A DNA stretch of 64,000 nucleotides from Brachypodius melanocephalos (Eukaryota; Chordata; Aves; Passeriformes; Pycnonotidae): contig VZSR01003282.1 in assembly GCA_013398615.1 (NCBI GenBank), forward strand, positions 6,092,901 through 6,156,900. The letters run 5' to 3'. Of the stretch, positions 39,291 through 53,700 are shown piece after piece. Under the pieces are notes generated by a model. The model saw only the letters and a program-made list of their open reading frames with translations. It was not told the DNA's origin and made no database searches. Made by a program: the position numbers and the translations under genes. Positions within the stretch are counted from its first letter, which is position 1; every line of letters begins with the position of its first letter.

Positions 39291-42147
39291 AAAATAAAGA
39301 ACTTGCCCCCAGGGAGGTATTGAGGTGTGCGCTTCCCTCCAGCACGGTACAGCGACCTATGGAAAAACTTCTATTCTGAAAAACTGTGTGATGTCCTTTG
39401 CTCCATCTGATTGCTTTCTCTTGTAGTATTCTTTAAAATGCTGTGTTCTGATGGGTAGGTTTTCAGTTCTTTATTACCCCGCTGGTGGCTCCTCAGAACA
39501 AGAGGAGAGGGTCCAGCGGAGGTCACAAGGTGATGAGGGCTCTGGAGCATCTCTCTAATGAGGAAAGACTGCGAGAGCTGGGCCTGTTTAGTCTGGAGAA
39601 GGCTGAGAGGGGATCTCATTAATGCACATTAATATCTCAAAGGTGGGTGCCAAGGGGATGGTGCCAGACTCGTTTCAGTGATGCCCATCAGCAGGATGAG
39701 GAGCAATGGCTGTAAAATAAAATAAAACAAAACAGAAATTCCACCTCAGCCTGAGGGAGGACTTCTTTACAAAGATGGCAGAGCACTAGAACAGCTGCCT
39801 AGGGAGCTCGTGGATTTTCCCTCTCTGGAGGGAAAGAAAGCCACCTGGATGTGTTCTTGTGTCACCTGCTGCAGGGGGTTTGGATGGGGTGATCTCCAGA
39901 GGTCCCTTCCAACCCAAACAATTCTGTGAAATAGTTGATTAATCAATCAACCAAGATGTTATTAGAGCCTTGGATTCCCTGTTAAGTTTTATTGAACACG
40001 CAGTCATGGAGCAGTTAAGTCCATCAAGAGGAAATTTATGAAGCAAAACCCTTAGAGGAAAGACTCATTTGTCTTAAGCATGTGCTGCTGAGCTGCATTA
40101 AAGGGCTATACTTAGTGGCCTGTAAAAATAAGCAGTGGGTTTATATTGTATAATCAGCTTGTGTTGACAAACAGCTATTGGAAAACTTAAAGTAGTCCTT
40201 GAACTTGTCATCAGTCTTGCACCCAACTTTCCAATGAAGAAAAAGCCCCAGGGATAATATCCTCAACAAGCTGGGTCTCAGCTGCTGCCTCTGGAAGGAT
40301 AAGGGCCTATAGTGAAATGCAGTATAGCAGGAGCAGTGATTAGAAAAAAAGTCACGATTGATTTTTTTCAAAATTTATTTTATTATTTGCACTGCCCTTA
40401 TCACTCAGTAGCTGCTTATTTTTCCAGATCATTTATGGTTGATTGAACATGATAGAAGTTGGAGCAGATTACTTGGAAATGCTGCTGATGTTGTTTCTCT
40501 CATGTATGAACTGTCTACTTGCTTGAATTTTAAAAAAGTTTCAGTGTCATTTTTTATATGGCAGTTCAGTTTTCATGGAAGTTTGAGACACTTTCTCAAA
40601 AGTTTTCCCAGAAATTATAGTTACTGTACAAATATGTTTATAAATTTTATCCTGTTTTAATTCAGTTTTGAAAAGTAATGGGAGTTGGACTGCATCAAAT
40701 AGTTTATAGGTATGTTGTTGTAGAGCCTTTTCAAAAAACCTTCATCAGACTGGAAAAATGGGAATCACTTTTACAAAACACATGGTGACTCCCACCAAAT
40801 AAATGCATTTATCCTGGTGTTCGTGTTCTGGTACATATCTGGTAGTTAGTGCTTTCTGTTCTTCTGCTTTCTAAGATCTGCAAAGTCAGTTTTAAGCTTG
40901 TTAATGACTGATGCAGAAACATTTTTCATGATAATATTGCTATGTACTGATGACTCATGTGCCTCCTCTAATTCAGATTTGTGCTTCTGAAACTGCATGG
41001 TTCCTATTCAGTGTTTCAGTGAAAGGATCTTGTCATGATCTCGTTCAACAGAAAGTTAATTATGTTAACATTTCGTTCTCATATTGTCACTCCCAACAAG
41101 CTATGAAGCGAGCTGATCACAAGTACATCATTATCTCTGCATTTATAGAATGGAAAATTAGTACAGAAAATGAGTCATAAATTTTCTTTAGAGGTAAATC
41201 TCAGAACTGAGCTTTGAACAGCTTTGTTGGGCCCACCAATCCTGCAGCATTGTTGAAGCTTGGCTCTACAGAAATGTTTATTTTTGTTTGTTTGCCAGCA
41301 GTCTTGAAGTACCTTACCTTAATCAACTTTTAAAGGAAAAAAATACTGAGTGGAAAATATTGTGATAGAACTGAAGTGATTCTGGTTATTTTCTCAACAG
41401 TTAGAATTGAAACACTTGTGTTTGCTCAACTGAGAGCAGAAGCAAGTATGTATTTACTGGAGCTATATGATTTTTTTTTTTTTGGGAAAATGTTTGTCTT
41501 GGACACACTAGGGCTTTCCATCTTCTGTTAAGCAAAGCCCTGTAGTGGATGTGCATGAAAGAGTCTGGTACTCATCACAGTACTTCCAACTGCTGCTGAA
41601 TGTTCCAGAGGCCCAGGGTATAGGAATATTGTTTCTGTAAAGGTACACCAAAGATTCCACTTAGGAAAATGGGGGATAAAATTGCCATGGTCAATACAGT
41701 GCTTATGTCCCAACTTTTGTGTGTTGATCAGTATTTTAAATTTAAATTCACTATTCTTCCCTCATTGCCTCATTTTCCTGGGACTCTTATGAAAAATGTT
41801 TACTAAGAGTTATATTTCTGTGTCCATGAGTAAGCTCGATTTGAATGGCAAATAACTTCCATTCATGGATAGGCTATGTACTAAAATCATCATTTCATAG
41901 TGTGAAGGAAGAGACTCATGCTGCCCTCTTCATCCTGGAATAGTTAGAATATTTTATGGATACTGAGGTGAGGGACTCTTCCTCCAGCATCTGCACAATT
42001 TTATGCTTTCCAGAGAGAATTCTCAAAACTCAAGGAAAGTTGTGTAGATATTGATTATTTCAAGAAGTGATGAAGCTTTATCCATCAAGCTTTATTCTGC
42101 CATGTAGGTAAGAGATCATCTTTCTCTTTTGTTTCCCTCTGGTTCAG
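39291..42147 (+). other. ZRANB3: ZRANB3 intron 1 (left limit approximate)
   Basis: This sequence lies between the CpG island and the first coding exon. It contains a CR1 copy at 39500-39930 and otherwise ordinary T-rich intron. Confidence 0.75.
39500..39930 (+). mobile_element. CR1 LINE, 5'-truncated 3' end
   Basis: This has a clear CR1 3' region: GGGCCTGTTTAGTCTGGAGA near the left, AGGACTTCTTTACA in the middle, and GGTGATCTCCAGAGGTCCCT then TCCAACCC with terminal ATTCTGTGA. It is plus-sense, in the same direction as ZRANB3 and only about 0.2 kb from the CpG island. A short A-rich block (AAAATAAAATAAAACAAAAC) near 39715-39735 interrupts the usual consensus. It is more diverged than the copy at 27.6 kb. 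Confidence 0.93.
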
Positions 42148-42148
42148 C

Positions 42149-42300
42149 ATGGCCAATGCTCTCCAGGAAAGAACTTCACTCGAAGCTTCTCACTTAGAGG
42201 ATGTTGATGCTGAGCTGTCCTTCCTACCTGAAAGACTGAGAAAGAAGCTACTTCCTTTTCAGGAAAAGGGCATCATATTTGCACTTCAGAGAAGGGGCAG
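42149..42300 (+). CDS. ZRANB3: ZRANB3 first coding exon (residues 1-50 and part of 51)
   Basis: This exon encodes MANALQERTS at the start and LPERLRKKLLPFQEKGIIFA near the end. The latter is the conserved N-terminal edge of the SNF2 ATPase core (the Q-motif-like LLPFQ segment), close to the mammalian LPDRLRAKLLPFQKDGIIFA as I recall it. The first 25 or so residues are poorly conserved. The exon starts at 42148 after TTTGTTTCCCTCTGGTTCAG, only one base before the ATG. Nearly all the 5' UTR is therefore on exon 1, and the -3 base of the start context comes from there. The donor is GGGGCAG|GTAAAATT at 42301. The exon ends with two bases of codon 51 (AG). Confidence 0.95.
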
Positions 42301-44746
42301 GTAAAATTATTGTATTCAACTTACTGTATCACATGCTAAAAACAATTACTTTAGGTAAACCTTAATTATTTTTTACAAAGGTTATTCAATACTAGCAGTC
42401 TTAGGTGAGTTATGTTACAGAAATCCTTCACAAACTGTAAGGTGATAGGTTTAAAATGAGTTGTGGGTTTTTTTTTCCACAGAGGATGAAGAAATGTTTA
42501 ATAAGGCATTATGCAGAAGAGAATTGTAGTATAAAAGTTCTCATGTGAAAGGAGGTTGATATCAGTAGGACCATCATTTTTGTTATGTTAATAGAAAATT
42601 CCTAAAATAGGTTAATTCACATTTGATTGTTTAGTTCTTAATGGCAGGATAGAGCTGTTAAGGGAATGACTAACAGATCCTGATGCATCTGTGTGGTTTT
42701 CTATTTTAAATTTGGTACAATTCTGGAGTGTAATCAGGGTGTTCTGGAGCTCACTGAGCTGCAGCAGCAGAGCAGGAGAAGCCTTGCAGAGTTCTCAGTG
42801 CAGCAGCTGATGGAGTGGGCATTCAACAATTAAGTACCTGGTAAATCAAAAAACACAGTTTATGCAGCAGAGGCTGGAAATATTTTGCTGAGTAAGAGCC
42901 TGTTACCGAGTTACAGGGTCAAAAAAGAGAGGGGAAAATGCTATTTCTACATTTATAAATTTTAGAAAATGTGGGCAATTGCAGCCTAAAGCTGTGAAAC
43001 TACTGTATGCTGTTGTTTTGGAAAGGAAAGATGTTGGGGAAGTCTGGCACAAATGGAATTACTGTAGCCTGTGTGGGAAAGACAGATGAAATTAGTTCCT
43101 GATTATTTCAGCATCTTGCTTCCAGGGTTCCAGCAGAGAAGGAGAGGCTCAGGGCCTAAGGGGGTTGCTTGCTAATGTTGGTGATTATTTTCAAGGGAAG
43201 AGAAATGTGCATCTTTTCCTCAAAGGTAGAAAATTGGAAAGACAATATTTATCAGCCGTTCTTGGAGTTATATGGAACTTTTAATCAATTAAAATCTCTT
43301 GATTTTTTTTTCACTTTGATTCTGTTCCTTTGCCGAAAACCCTTTAGCACTGCTGTCTCAGGGAATGAACAAACCATCTGTTTTATGCTGCCAGTTTCAG
43401 TGGCAGAACAGAGAGATGAGTCCAGTCCTTCACATGAAAGGCTGAGATTTGATATGCTTTATGCTGAATTGGCATTAACTGCTCTGTGACCACCAGCCGT
43501 ATCAGGCACTTCTTGCTGCACAGACTGAGAATGAGTGGATAACATTTTAATAGCTAAGACTTTGGTAGAATAGACAGCAAAGCCTGTGGTAGAGTTGAAT
43601 TTAATAAATCCAAAGCCCTTGCTGCCATAGAATGTGCAATTGAGGTGTATATTTGTATATACAAACAGTGAAATAACAGAAGACATTAAAATTAAAGAAA
43701 CTACACATTTAATAGTGTAGGCTAATAGATATATTTGAAAGTGGCATAATCTTTTGCAGGGTGTTGTATAATATAGAGGTTCCTTGGGAAGCAGCTCAGC
43801 TGTAGGATAAATTTTTATCAGAGGTTTCTTTCTTCTTTTTGTCGAAGTAGTAACAATTGACTGCAACAAGTATTCAAAATGTTTGAAGTACCTAGTCTAA
43901 TGACTCTCTGTCAAGGAGGGAATTTTATTTTTTTCATCAGAGTTATGGGTTTATGTTAGGTTTTTTCTTTAAGTCTTTCACTAACAAGAATTTTGCATAA
44001 CGCAGCACTGATGGTTTTCATGTGGCATGCGTATAAAAAATGTTCTTCATGATTGCAAGAAATCTCATTGCTTGGCACAGCAAATTCTATGTGTAAGCTG
44101 GTAAAGTGGTGTGGGCTCTCTGCTCCTGCTAGCTGGGTCACATTGAGGAATCGTGTGCCCACTCTCAGCCAGCTTCTATCTAAAGTAAAATGTGTTAAGT
44201 CAAACTTTCCCAAGGAGTATATTTTAAATCTGTCCCTTGCTCATGCAGATCTGTTTCTCTTGCTATCCCAAAACAGAGAACAAGAGCCCCTGGTGCTTGT
44301 AGCTGAATTTTCTTATTAGTTTGTCAGCCCTTGCCTCACACAAGTTTTGTGTACTCCATAATGATTTAAACCTTCTTTCAGTGTTCCCAGTGGTATGTTT
44401 TCTGTGGAAGTGTCTTTTCTAATTTTAAAAAATATTTAAGCCTAAGACTTGAAGCGAGCAATATGTGCATCTCTGCTCATCTTTCTTCTTCCCCCAGGCT
44501 ATGCACTCCCTTCACAGGCATCACTTAATCCATGCTTTGCTATAGTGGTAGGAAACTGGTGTAGAGCAAGTGTTGGCTGAAGAGATTCAATTAAAATCAT
44601 CTTAGATTAGACAAGCACCCAGCATGAAAAGGGACTTATTATTAGAACAAGCTCTTATTTTTCGCATGGAAGGGGCTGGGAGTGAGCTATTAATTCTCTT
44701 GTTTGTTCCCAAAGCATAAAATAAATATGCTGTTATGGTTTGTATT

Positions 44747-44772
44747 TTTGATTCATTGGTAAATGAATCAAA
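44747..44772. repeat. Short hairpin, 11-nt perfect arms and 4-nt loop
   Basis: TTTGATTCATT pairs exactly with AATGAATCAAA across the loop GGTA. It sits in a ZRANB3 intron with no sign of a longer precursor-like stem. Confidence 0.85.
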
Positions 44773-47700
44773 GGCTTTTCCAGTAGGTGCTCTAAAGGCA
44801 TTATCTCATCTAACAGAGACTGCCTAACACTTTTCTAGGAAATTCTAGAGACAAGAAGACAGTGTATGCTTCAACATAAGTTAACATACCTTTTATCTCA
44901 CAAACATGCCTTAAAGGTAAATGACTGATGGGCTGCTTATTCTTACTAGAGGTTATTCTTCAGAGATGCACTTTGGAATGGCTGCCCAGGGATGGATACA
45001 ATTTATAGTCTTTATTTGTAGCCTCAAACCTTAATGTGCGGAAAAGCTGGGTGCACACAACTTAAATCCATGAAGACTGTTTTATTTTTGTGATTTTCTT
45101 TTCAGTGAAGGTGTAAGTTACTTTTAAAAACAGCAATAATATGTATTTATTTGTATGTGCTTTAAACTGTCTTAAATAAAAACCAACCAATTTGTCCCTT
45201 CCAGGAATGTGGTGTGTTAGCAATAGGCTTAGGAAATACTGAGAGTTGTTGGGGTCAGATGTGTGTGTGCTGTTGGGAGGTGGAAGTGGGCAATTCTCTG
45301 CTCTCTGCTGCTTCTTAGTCATGTTTGGGCAGATGTGGATAAATCCCCATTTCCTAAGAACTCAGGGTATAACTGAGGGGTCACCAGGTGTTAGGGAAGA
45401 GGTGACAGTGTCGAAGCACAATGCTCTGCAAAAAGTTGTGGAAGCTTGGGTAAAATATCTAAGATACAGAGATACATGGGCAAGTGACTCAATAGTGTTG
45501 ATAAGGATTGTATTCAATCTCATTGGAGCTCACATCTCTCTTTGAATATTACTGATTTTTACTGCTGCTGTTCACTAATGTCATACTTGGAAAGTCACAA
45601 TTCTTTTTACCATGCAATGTTGTTTTATATCCTCTCCTTACAAAGGTGTGTGATGTCTGTCTAGTAATATAAACAATTTGTTCACCTGAATACACTGTAA
45701 AAGTGGCATGCTGTTGTTTGAAATTTAGCTCTCATGCTACTGGATATCACTGAATGCTTTGTCAAGTTTTGTAATAAAAACTGTCAGCATGTGATTTGCA
45801 AGCATCATTATTTAGCATGGGTTATCTTGTAGATGGTATCTGTAAAAGATGCCTTCAGACACACAGATATATTTCTTTCTAGGCATGTTGGCAGAACAAT
45901 TTATTTAGACTGGATGCAAAAGAGGACTTGGAGATGTTTACCACCCATGAAACAAGCTTTTCCATTATAATTGTACGTTCAAACTGTTTTACTGGGGTGA
46001 TCTTGTTCCCTCTATAAGTCTGAGAGGTAATACATTAACTTATATATTCAGGAGCATGTGATTTTTAATTTCCCACACATTCTGGCCTAATGCTCTTAGA
46101 CACAGTAAAAAAAGTAAATGACCATGGATGGCAATATGAGGATATGCAGAGTTCACATCTGCCATAAAGAGCTATCAGTTTTAATGCAAGGGCAATTGTT
46201 TTGTTAGGCAGTCCCTATCTAGAGTAGGAAAAAGTTTTATAGTATTTAATTTTTTTTGATAATGGGCTACAGAGAACCATAATGGCAGTGAAATCATTAG
46301 AGAATAGAGTGTGAATGTCCTCTGTTATAATATTGAGTCAGTTGCCTACACTTTAAAATAGTACTTTTTCCCATTGACTGTGTCTCTGATCTCTAGCGAG
46401 TTGCACAGGAGGAGCCCGTAGTTAATTAATTATTTGTTAATTAAAACAGACTTTTACTTCAAAAATTATCAATCTTTGTAGAAAGTAATTCCCCCCCTCC
46501 CGTCCTCAAAGCAGACCAAAAAAACCAAAGGTTCAAATCATAATTTCCTCAAAGTTCATGAACACAGCTGAAAGATTCTTCAGTAGAAAGGCACAGCATA
46601 TACAGTCTGCTGAGGGTTTAGCAGGTGGACCACAGAAATGGCAGCTCCTGGGCAGGAAGCAAATAGAAATGTTTGAAATTCCCAGGCACAGCCCTTTGTA
46701 GGGTGAGGAATTTCTGATATGTCCTATTTAAATTCTTATGCAAATTTCTACACAAATTTCTTTAACTTTCTAGGATGTATTATCCATTGAGTAGTATGAA
46801 AGGTATAATTTCCATTTGAGTTGGGTGTCTAAGGGAGTTATAGTTTTAGATTTTGGAAGCAGATGGAATAAGGGAAAATATGTTCAGTCCGTGTACTCCC
46901 ATGCACATTTTAGTTTGTGCTAGAGCAGTAGTCCTTTTTACACTTTTCTATAACTATTTTTCACTTTCATTCTTATTTTTGTCACTACTGAGTTTGCTTC
47001 TCAGTTTTATGCTTCTCTGGGTTTTATGTTGTCTATTAATCTTTCTTTCTCCTTCTGTACGATGCAATTGTTGCTTTCTGTCTTGTATTGCCTTTTTAAG
47101 TTACCAGAGCTTTTTTTTTACTTTGCTTTTATCTTTACTATTTTTATCCATGATTACTGATTTATTTGCTCTTTCAGTGTATTTCTATTCTTCAGTTTCT
47201 TATCTTTGATAGTGGCTATGAATAAGAGAATAGATTTGTCTTTCAATTCCATTTTGAAGCACTAATCCTAGTTGCATGTCTATGTATCTCTTACTATCTA
47301 TATCTAATTTTTCTGTCCTTTGTTTGAAAGGTCATAGTTTTCTGCAAGTCGGTGTTGTGATTAAATGCAAGACCAACTGCTTTTTACCATTGTCTAATTT
47401 TTTTTCAGAATCAGCTGCATGGTTTAAAGGAACGCTTACAAAAATATTTTACAGACCACTGTTGAATTTTTCCGAGTCACACTGACTTCAGTAAAAGGCA
47501 AATTACTTAAATTTGCCTGTTAGAAAAAGACATAACCGTCACAATTTTTTAAAAGATGGCTATGAATATTTCTTTTATTTTAATTTGTACTTGGTGACTT
47601 AAAACATCAAGTGCCATCAACAAGCGTCTCCATTATTTGTAGACCTTGAGGTCAGAGATCAGATTTGAACAAAACTAATTGTAACTTTTTTTTCTTGATT

Positions 47701-50700
47701 TCTGTCTCTAGTCTCAGTAGTTTGTAGTTAGATAGCCTGAAAGAGCTGTTTGAAACAAGGTGTAAGTTTCTTGCTAGAGTAAGAAAGAAATAATATTTTA
47801 TTCTAATATATTTGGCAACTCAGATATATAAAATTATCACAATCTTGTGGTAAATGTGGCTTCTTAAACCTGCATTATAACAGATGAGCAGTTGTCTCCA
47901 GTCTTAGAGTCCAAAGCACAGAAGTAATCTTTGGGGAGCAAGAATGGGATGGCTATTTAGTGAATATGGAGAGGATCAAACAGTTAATACATTTCAGCCC
48001 TGAGGGTTGAAGAAAGATTTCATTTCTTTTAAGACGTTGGTTTGTAATGATTCAGAGTACATCTCACATTTGAGAAGTGCCAAGGAAGAAAGGGATGAAT
48101 AAATGAAGATGCTAGCTCACAGAATGAGGTTCAGATGCAGGAAGTATGAATGAGAGACTGAGCCAAATTCTGCAAAGCTTTTCTAGCCAGGGAAGCTTGT
48201 TTGGAAGTGATGCTGGAGGAGCTGGGAAGCAATTCAAATAGAACAAAAAATGCATTGTCAGTAAGCGAATCTAGGATATAATTCAGGAGAGGAACTATGT
48301 GGGGTGAAAAAGAAAAAAAGAGGACTTAAGAACAGAGAAACCCCAATGGTAGAAATATGAGAATTTACCTGGGTTTAAATGTGGACTTGTAGCAGCAGAA
48401 ATAGAGAAGAAAATGCAGATTTTAGAAATGCAGGACACAATTTGTTAGAATGGAAGAGGAGAACGAAGAGAGATAAGGACTACAAGTGTAGGTGGTAGGT
48501 TGTCAACAGTGGTAGAGAGAGGGGAAAGGGGAAGTGAATTTGTGTTAGCTGTGTGCAGGGAAGGTTTGCAGTGTGGAAATCCATGATGAGGAGTTGGTGT
48601 TTAACCCCAGCTCCCAGGAGAGGACAAATGGAAGGGAGCACTTCTGAGTGAGAGACAAGTCACTTTAATGAGAGTGAATAGAAGTCAGGTCTGGAACGAG
48701 TGTGAGTCACATTCTGACTGACTTAATGCAAGTTGGAAGGAGAGGAAGAACACAGGCACAGGGGAAAACTGCCCCAGATCACCAGGGAATGCAGAGTTTA
48801 TTGGGAACGTAGTGCTGAGTATTTACATTTCATTGAAAGCCAGCCGACTGCATACTAAGGAAGGCTTCTACTGCTGCTCACAGGTATTTCAGTCAGGCCA
48901 GTTAACAGCAAGGTTAACGTTTGCAGCCTCGATTATCAGTAGCTGAAATGAGTTGAAGTTATTCTGTTTTCTTACGTTGAGTAAGCTGCTGAACTCGTTT
49001 GTCTCTGAAGCCAGTGGCTGATTAGATGAGCAGTTTTCACTGTCCCTTTTGGGTGTCTTGGCTGGAGGTTTTTCTCACCTAACAGTTCCATTAACATATT
49101 CTAAAAACCTATTGACGTGTCTGAGCTTGACCTTCAACTCGACCACTTTGTTGTGTGTTATTCCACACATCTTTGCCAAATCTAAAATACCACAACATGT
49201 GGTCTGAGAGCTTTCAAATACTAATAAAACATTTTAGGTGGGTTTTTCAGTCACATGTAGAGGAGTGTTGGAGAAAAGCATAAGACAGCACAACCATTCT
49301 CCTCTAGGCTCCTTTTCAGAATCATTAACAATGCAGATGTGGCAATTTAGTGCATCTTATGTTGACTCAGAGGTTGGGGTTTTATTACTTAGGGTTTTTT
49401 TTAAATACCTGGTGTAGTTCAGGAGCAAGGGTAAGATTTATCTTATATCTTCTGGAGCACTGCTTTTGATGCAACACCCTTGATTATTTTTGCAAGGGAG
49501 TGAGCTCTCTTTGTTCTAGTTTTAGGACTGTGTGCTGTGATTACTGACACACAAATGTAATGGTTGCTTGCGCAGTTTTATATAAAAACGTTCTAAGTTC
49601 AGATTCCTTAAATAACCCTTGGTTAAGATGTTAGTGCTGAAGTGTTGGCTTGTGAGTGGGAGGTAAATTATATGTTGTAGTGTTATATAAAACTGACTCA
49701 CATGAGTAGGTGAGAATCCCAAGAATATCAGGACACCCACACCAGTGAAAGAAAGACTCGAGCTTCCTCTGTACAACATGTTCCAAAGCCTGCATTAACA
49801 AAAAACAGCTTTAATTTGCTTGAGTAGTAACAAAATTTTTCAGTGTTTTAAAAAATGAAGTGCTACTGCTTTGACTGTTTGCCTTGGAAAATGCATTTGA
49901 AAGTGAAGGAGTTTGTTCTGAAAAGGCTACCTGCAGTTCTTAGTGGTTTTTCCTGGATAAATAGCTGCTGTAAATCATTCAAGAAGTTAAATTATCCCTA
50001 CAAGCAAACAACAGATGTATTGCTGTACCCCTTTAGTTTTTAGTCAACCATGTAAGGAAGCACAACTCTCTAGAGAGGATATTATTGCAAATATTTCTAT
50101 AGTTACAAGAAACCTCTAACACCAGCTGTTTGACTTGGTAGGATCCTTGGTTGTACAGACCTTAATTCCAGTGTGTGTTATTAATCAATATTCCTTCAAG
50201 ACCAAAGTTCAAAATGGATTCTTTCTCTTTACAAAAATACCTTACTGGAGCAACCATAATTAATATAAGAAACTTTAGCTGTACTGTCTGCATGGTTAAT
50301 AGTGCTGACATTTCCAAAGGGGTGACCTGAGTGTAACCCAGAAACGCAGAAATAGAAATTGTTTTCTTTTAAATGTTTGTTCTTCCCTGAAACTTGTTTT
50401 ACAAAACTGTGTTAGCATTAACCTTCTGATGCAGACTATTTTTGTGTGGCTCTGTGACATATGCCACATGAGCTTAGCCTCAGTTTCCTTCTGTTTCTCC
50501 AATGAACTCATCTGCATAAAATTTTAAAGATCTGCTGGTCCTTCTGCTTTGCGAAGCTGATTCCAATCTGCTTGACATCAACACAATCAGGAACTTTCTG
50601 TGTTTTTTGAGGTTTGAAAAATCTGTCCTTTTAGATGCAGAGCTTAGAGGGCTCTATCAGGAGTTTTGGGTTTCTTTCTTAGCTCCTTCACCTGTTTTTA

Positions 50701-53700
50701 TGCCTACTTCAGGCTTCTCTCCAAGGTTTGCTCTAGTGAGAATGTGTAAATGCACCTTTGCCTGGTGCTTGATACCTTTACAGGGTATTGAGTAACAAGC
50801 TTGTTCTGATAGTGCTGAAAGTCTGGTTCTGGGGTTCTGACTCATCCAGCTTTGGGTGGTCCCTTTAACTATGGGATTCTCTGCATCCAGAAGAAAGGTG
50901 GGGTTTGTGTACAACCTCAGGTGCTTGCATTTGTTCTCTTCAGTGAACAGCAGTGGGGTTTTGGACCTGTGTGCACCAGAGGTGCACCAGCACAGCAGAC
51001 CTTGCTCTCTGCAGGTATGTTCACTCACCAAGGTACATCCTCACTCAAAGTTTTGTGTTTGCTTGTCAAAAGGAAAATGTAGTTTTATTTTCAGGCTAAT
51101 ACACCTCAAAATGCCAGGACTGTTACCATCCAATGGAGGCTCAAACTGTGGTTTCCTTCTATTTGTGAAAGATCCTACTGTGTCCAAAGGCCATTGCTAG
51201 CCCTACGCTGCAAAAGGGTTATGAATAGTAGCAAGGTTGTAGCAGCATGTGCAGTGCATCCCAATGAGATTCTACTGCTTCCTGCTAGGGAAAAAAAATA
51301 GCAGATTTCCTTGATGAATGGACAGAGATTCTAACACAAGCCACAGGATTCGCTGCAAAGAAGGGGAACATTTAAAGATTAAATGCGAAAGAATCTGAAA
51401 GAATTTGCCATTGACTGGTGCTTTTTGCACACTTGGATTTTGCTGCTGAGAGTAAGTGCAACTGAGACATCTCAAATGATTTTTTTCCATGCTTTTCTGA
51501 AACTTTTGACCATGTGGGCTGAGCTTCTAACAGGATATGAATCTGCGTATCATAGCTCTGATTTATATTCTTGGATAGAGCTATTATTAAGGTGTCATAT
51601 GAACAGATGGGATATGAATGATGAAGCTCAGATTGGGTAACTACCAGTTGAGAGGAAATGACTAATTGAACTTCAGAGAACAAGAAGTCTGTCTTCTTGC
51701 AGTCAAAATACGTGAAACAAAAATACATATTTGTCCCTTCAGTGTAGCTGAAGATCTGTTTCTTCTGCTTTTGACAGCATGGAACCTTTATGTCCATGTT
51801 GGCAGCTTGTCTGACTGCAATAATATAGAACATACTGAAGTTTGTTTTAAATAGAGGCTGCATATTTTTAAGATTATGTAAAGTATTGCTTTTTAGCAGC
51901 TAAGTGCAACTAACTATTAGAAGTTCTGTGTGATGTGGGCTATAAAGACTGGGAAGTTCTTTATATTTCAAATCTAATAGTTGTGATTATAAACGGGAGA
52001 GATTTCTTGGTTTTCCTGTCCTCTATAAGCTGTTTTTCATTGGCCTAGAATCCAATGAAAAAAAATTTGGATTTCTTATCTTTTTAACTACATTAAGCAG
52101 ACGTCTTTAGGATTCTTATTTTAAAACTGTGAAAGATACACAGATGAATGCTTTAAAATGCATTAGGTCATAAAATAAATTCAATATCCTCCATCTCCAC
52201 TTATATTAGTTGTATTAACTTCTACCTGTATCATAAACTCAATTTTGTGTGCCATGTCAAAATTTTATCAAGTGTGTCAATAATGTTAATTGATTGGCAT
52301 AAATTAGCAATATAAAAACTGAAGCACTTCAGGAATTTGAGTCTGAGCAGTGGGGATCCAAGCAGTGATTCATGTCACTTAACTGTATAATCACAGGGGA
52401 CTTTACACATTCAGATAACTCTAGCTGGAGCTTTAGAACCAATTTAGTGCACTTGATTGATCTCAATCCGTGATGTGTCTGGTCAAATTTTGAATGCTGA
52501 AGGATGGATGGATTGCAAGTACAGGAAGAAAATCTCAACTACTTACAACAAAGCAATTTCATCATTGGGCAGGAGAAGAGAGTGAATACTTACCAGCAAA
52601 ATATCACCAGAGCTAACCAGCTTTAAACATGTGGAAATGAGGAAGATAAAACTGTGTTGATCACTTCATGTAACCTCTGTTTGCAGAGTTATTATGGATA
52701 AAGTGATGGCAGCTACTTTGTACTTTCCTTCATTTACCAGCAACAAAATAATGAGTTTCTATAAATATTTTAAAGTCATCAACTTTGTTGCTGCTATGTA
52801 ATAAGTTTAACTTAAGGACATATTCAGTGGAAGTTAATAGACATGAAAACAGGAGATACTGTATAGCACCAAAGATTTTATGAGTAGAATATGAAAATAA
52901 GTGCAAAAAGAAAAACAGAACAATTTCTTACTCATCAGCAGATAAAGTCATCAATGTTTAAGTGGCTACATTTCACTCTAATTAAGAAATCTAGCTTTAT
53001 GGAAAACAGATTCCTGTGGTTGACTTACTTTTAATGTTGGTGGGTTTTTATTTGCTGTTCAGCTTCTAATTGTCAGAGCCATTTGTAAATTGCTCTGAAT
53101 TTTTTCATTTTTTGCTTGTTATCTTGAAAGGAAGAAGAATCCACATAGCTCGCCTATGCCAAAGAATAGTGCAATAGGATCTTACCTATTCTCAATTTTC
53201 TGTTTGTCTGAACTGGCATAATTGACATTTCACTACTTATGCAATTCTTCTAAAATTTAACTTGATTTGTTCAGAAGTACTGTGTTCATCAGCAGAATAC
53301 TTTTATCAGGAATACTTTTATTCCTGTCCTCTTTACCACATTTTCTTGCTACCAGATGCAACTTGGTTGTTGCTACATTTGTACTTCAGCTCTGATATTC
53401 TTACAATAAATAATCTTTATTTTTGGAGAAGGTCTGTGGTTTATTCTTGAGCTGTCTCTGCTCTGTAGCTGTTAGTTGTAGTCTTACTCATTTGCTGCAT
53501 TTGTGTAAGGAGTACTACTGCAACAGTAGGTTATTGTGCATTCCAATTGATTTCAAGCTTCAAACTGTTTTTTAAAAACATGATTAATGTACTGAAAGCA
53601 GTTGGCCTCAAAGAATCTGCAAAAAAGAAAGACTTGTTTTGTAAACTTCAGTTCAAGCAATTAACAATGAGTATTGAATGGAAAAAAAAAATCAGGCTTT

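Noticed and set aside
46853..47209. 118-codon hydrophobic open frame resembling a membrane protein
   Set aside because: It lies in a pyrimidine-rich stretch, so L, F and S dominate by composition. There are no splice sites or motifs to support a gene.
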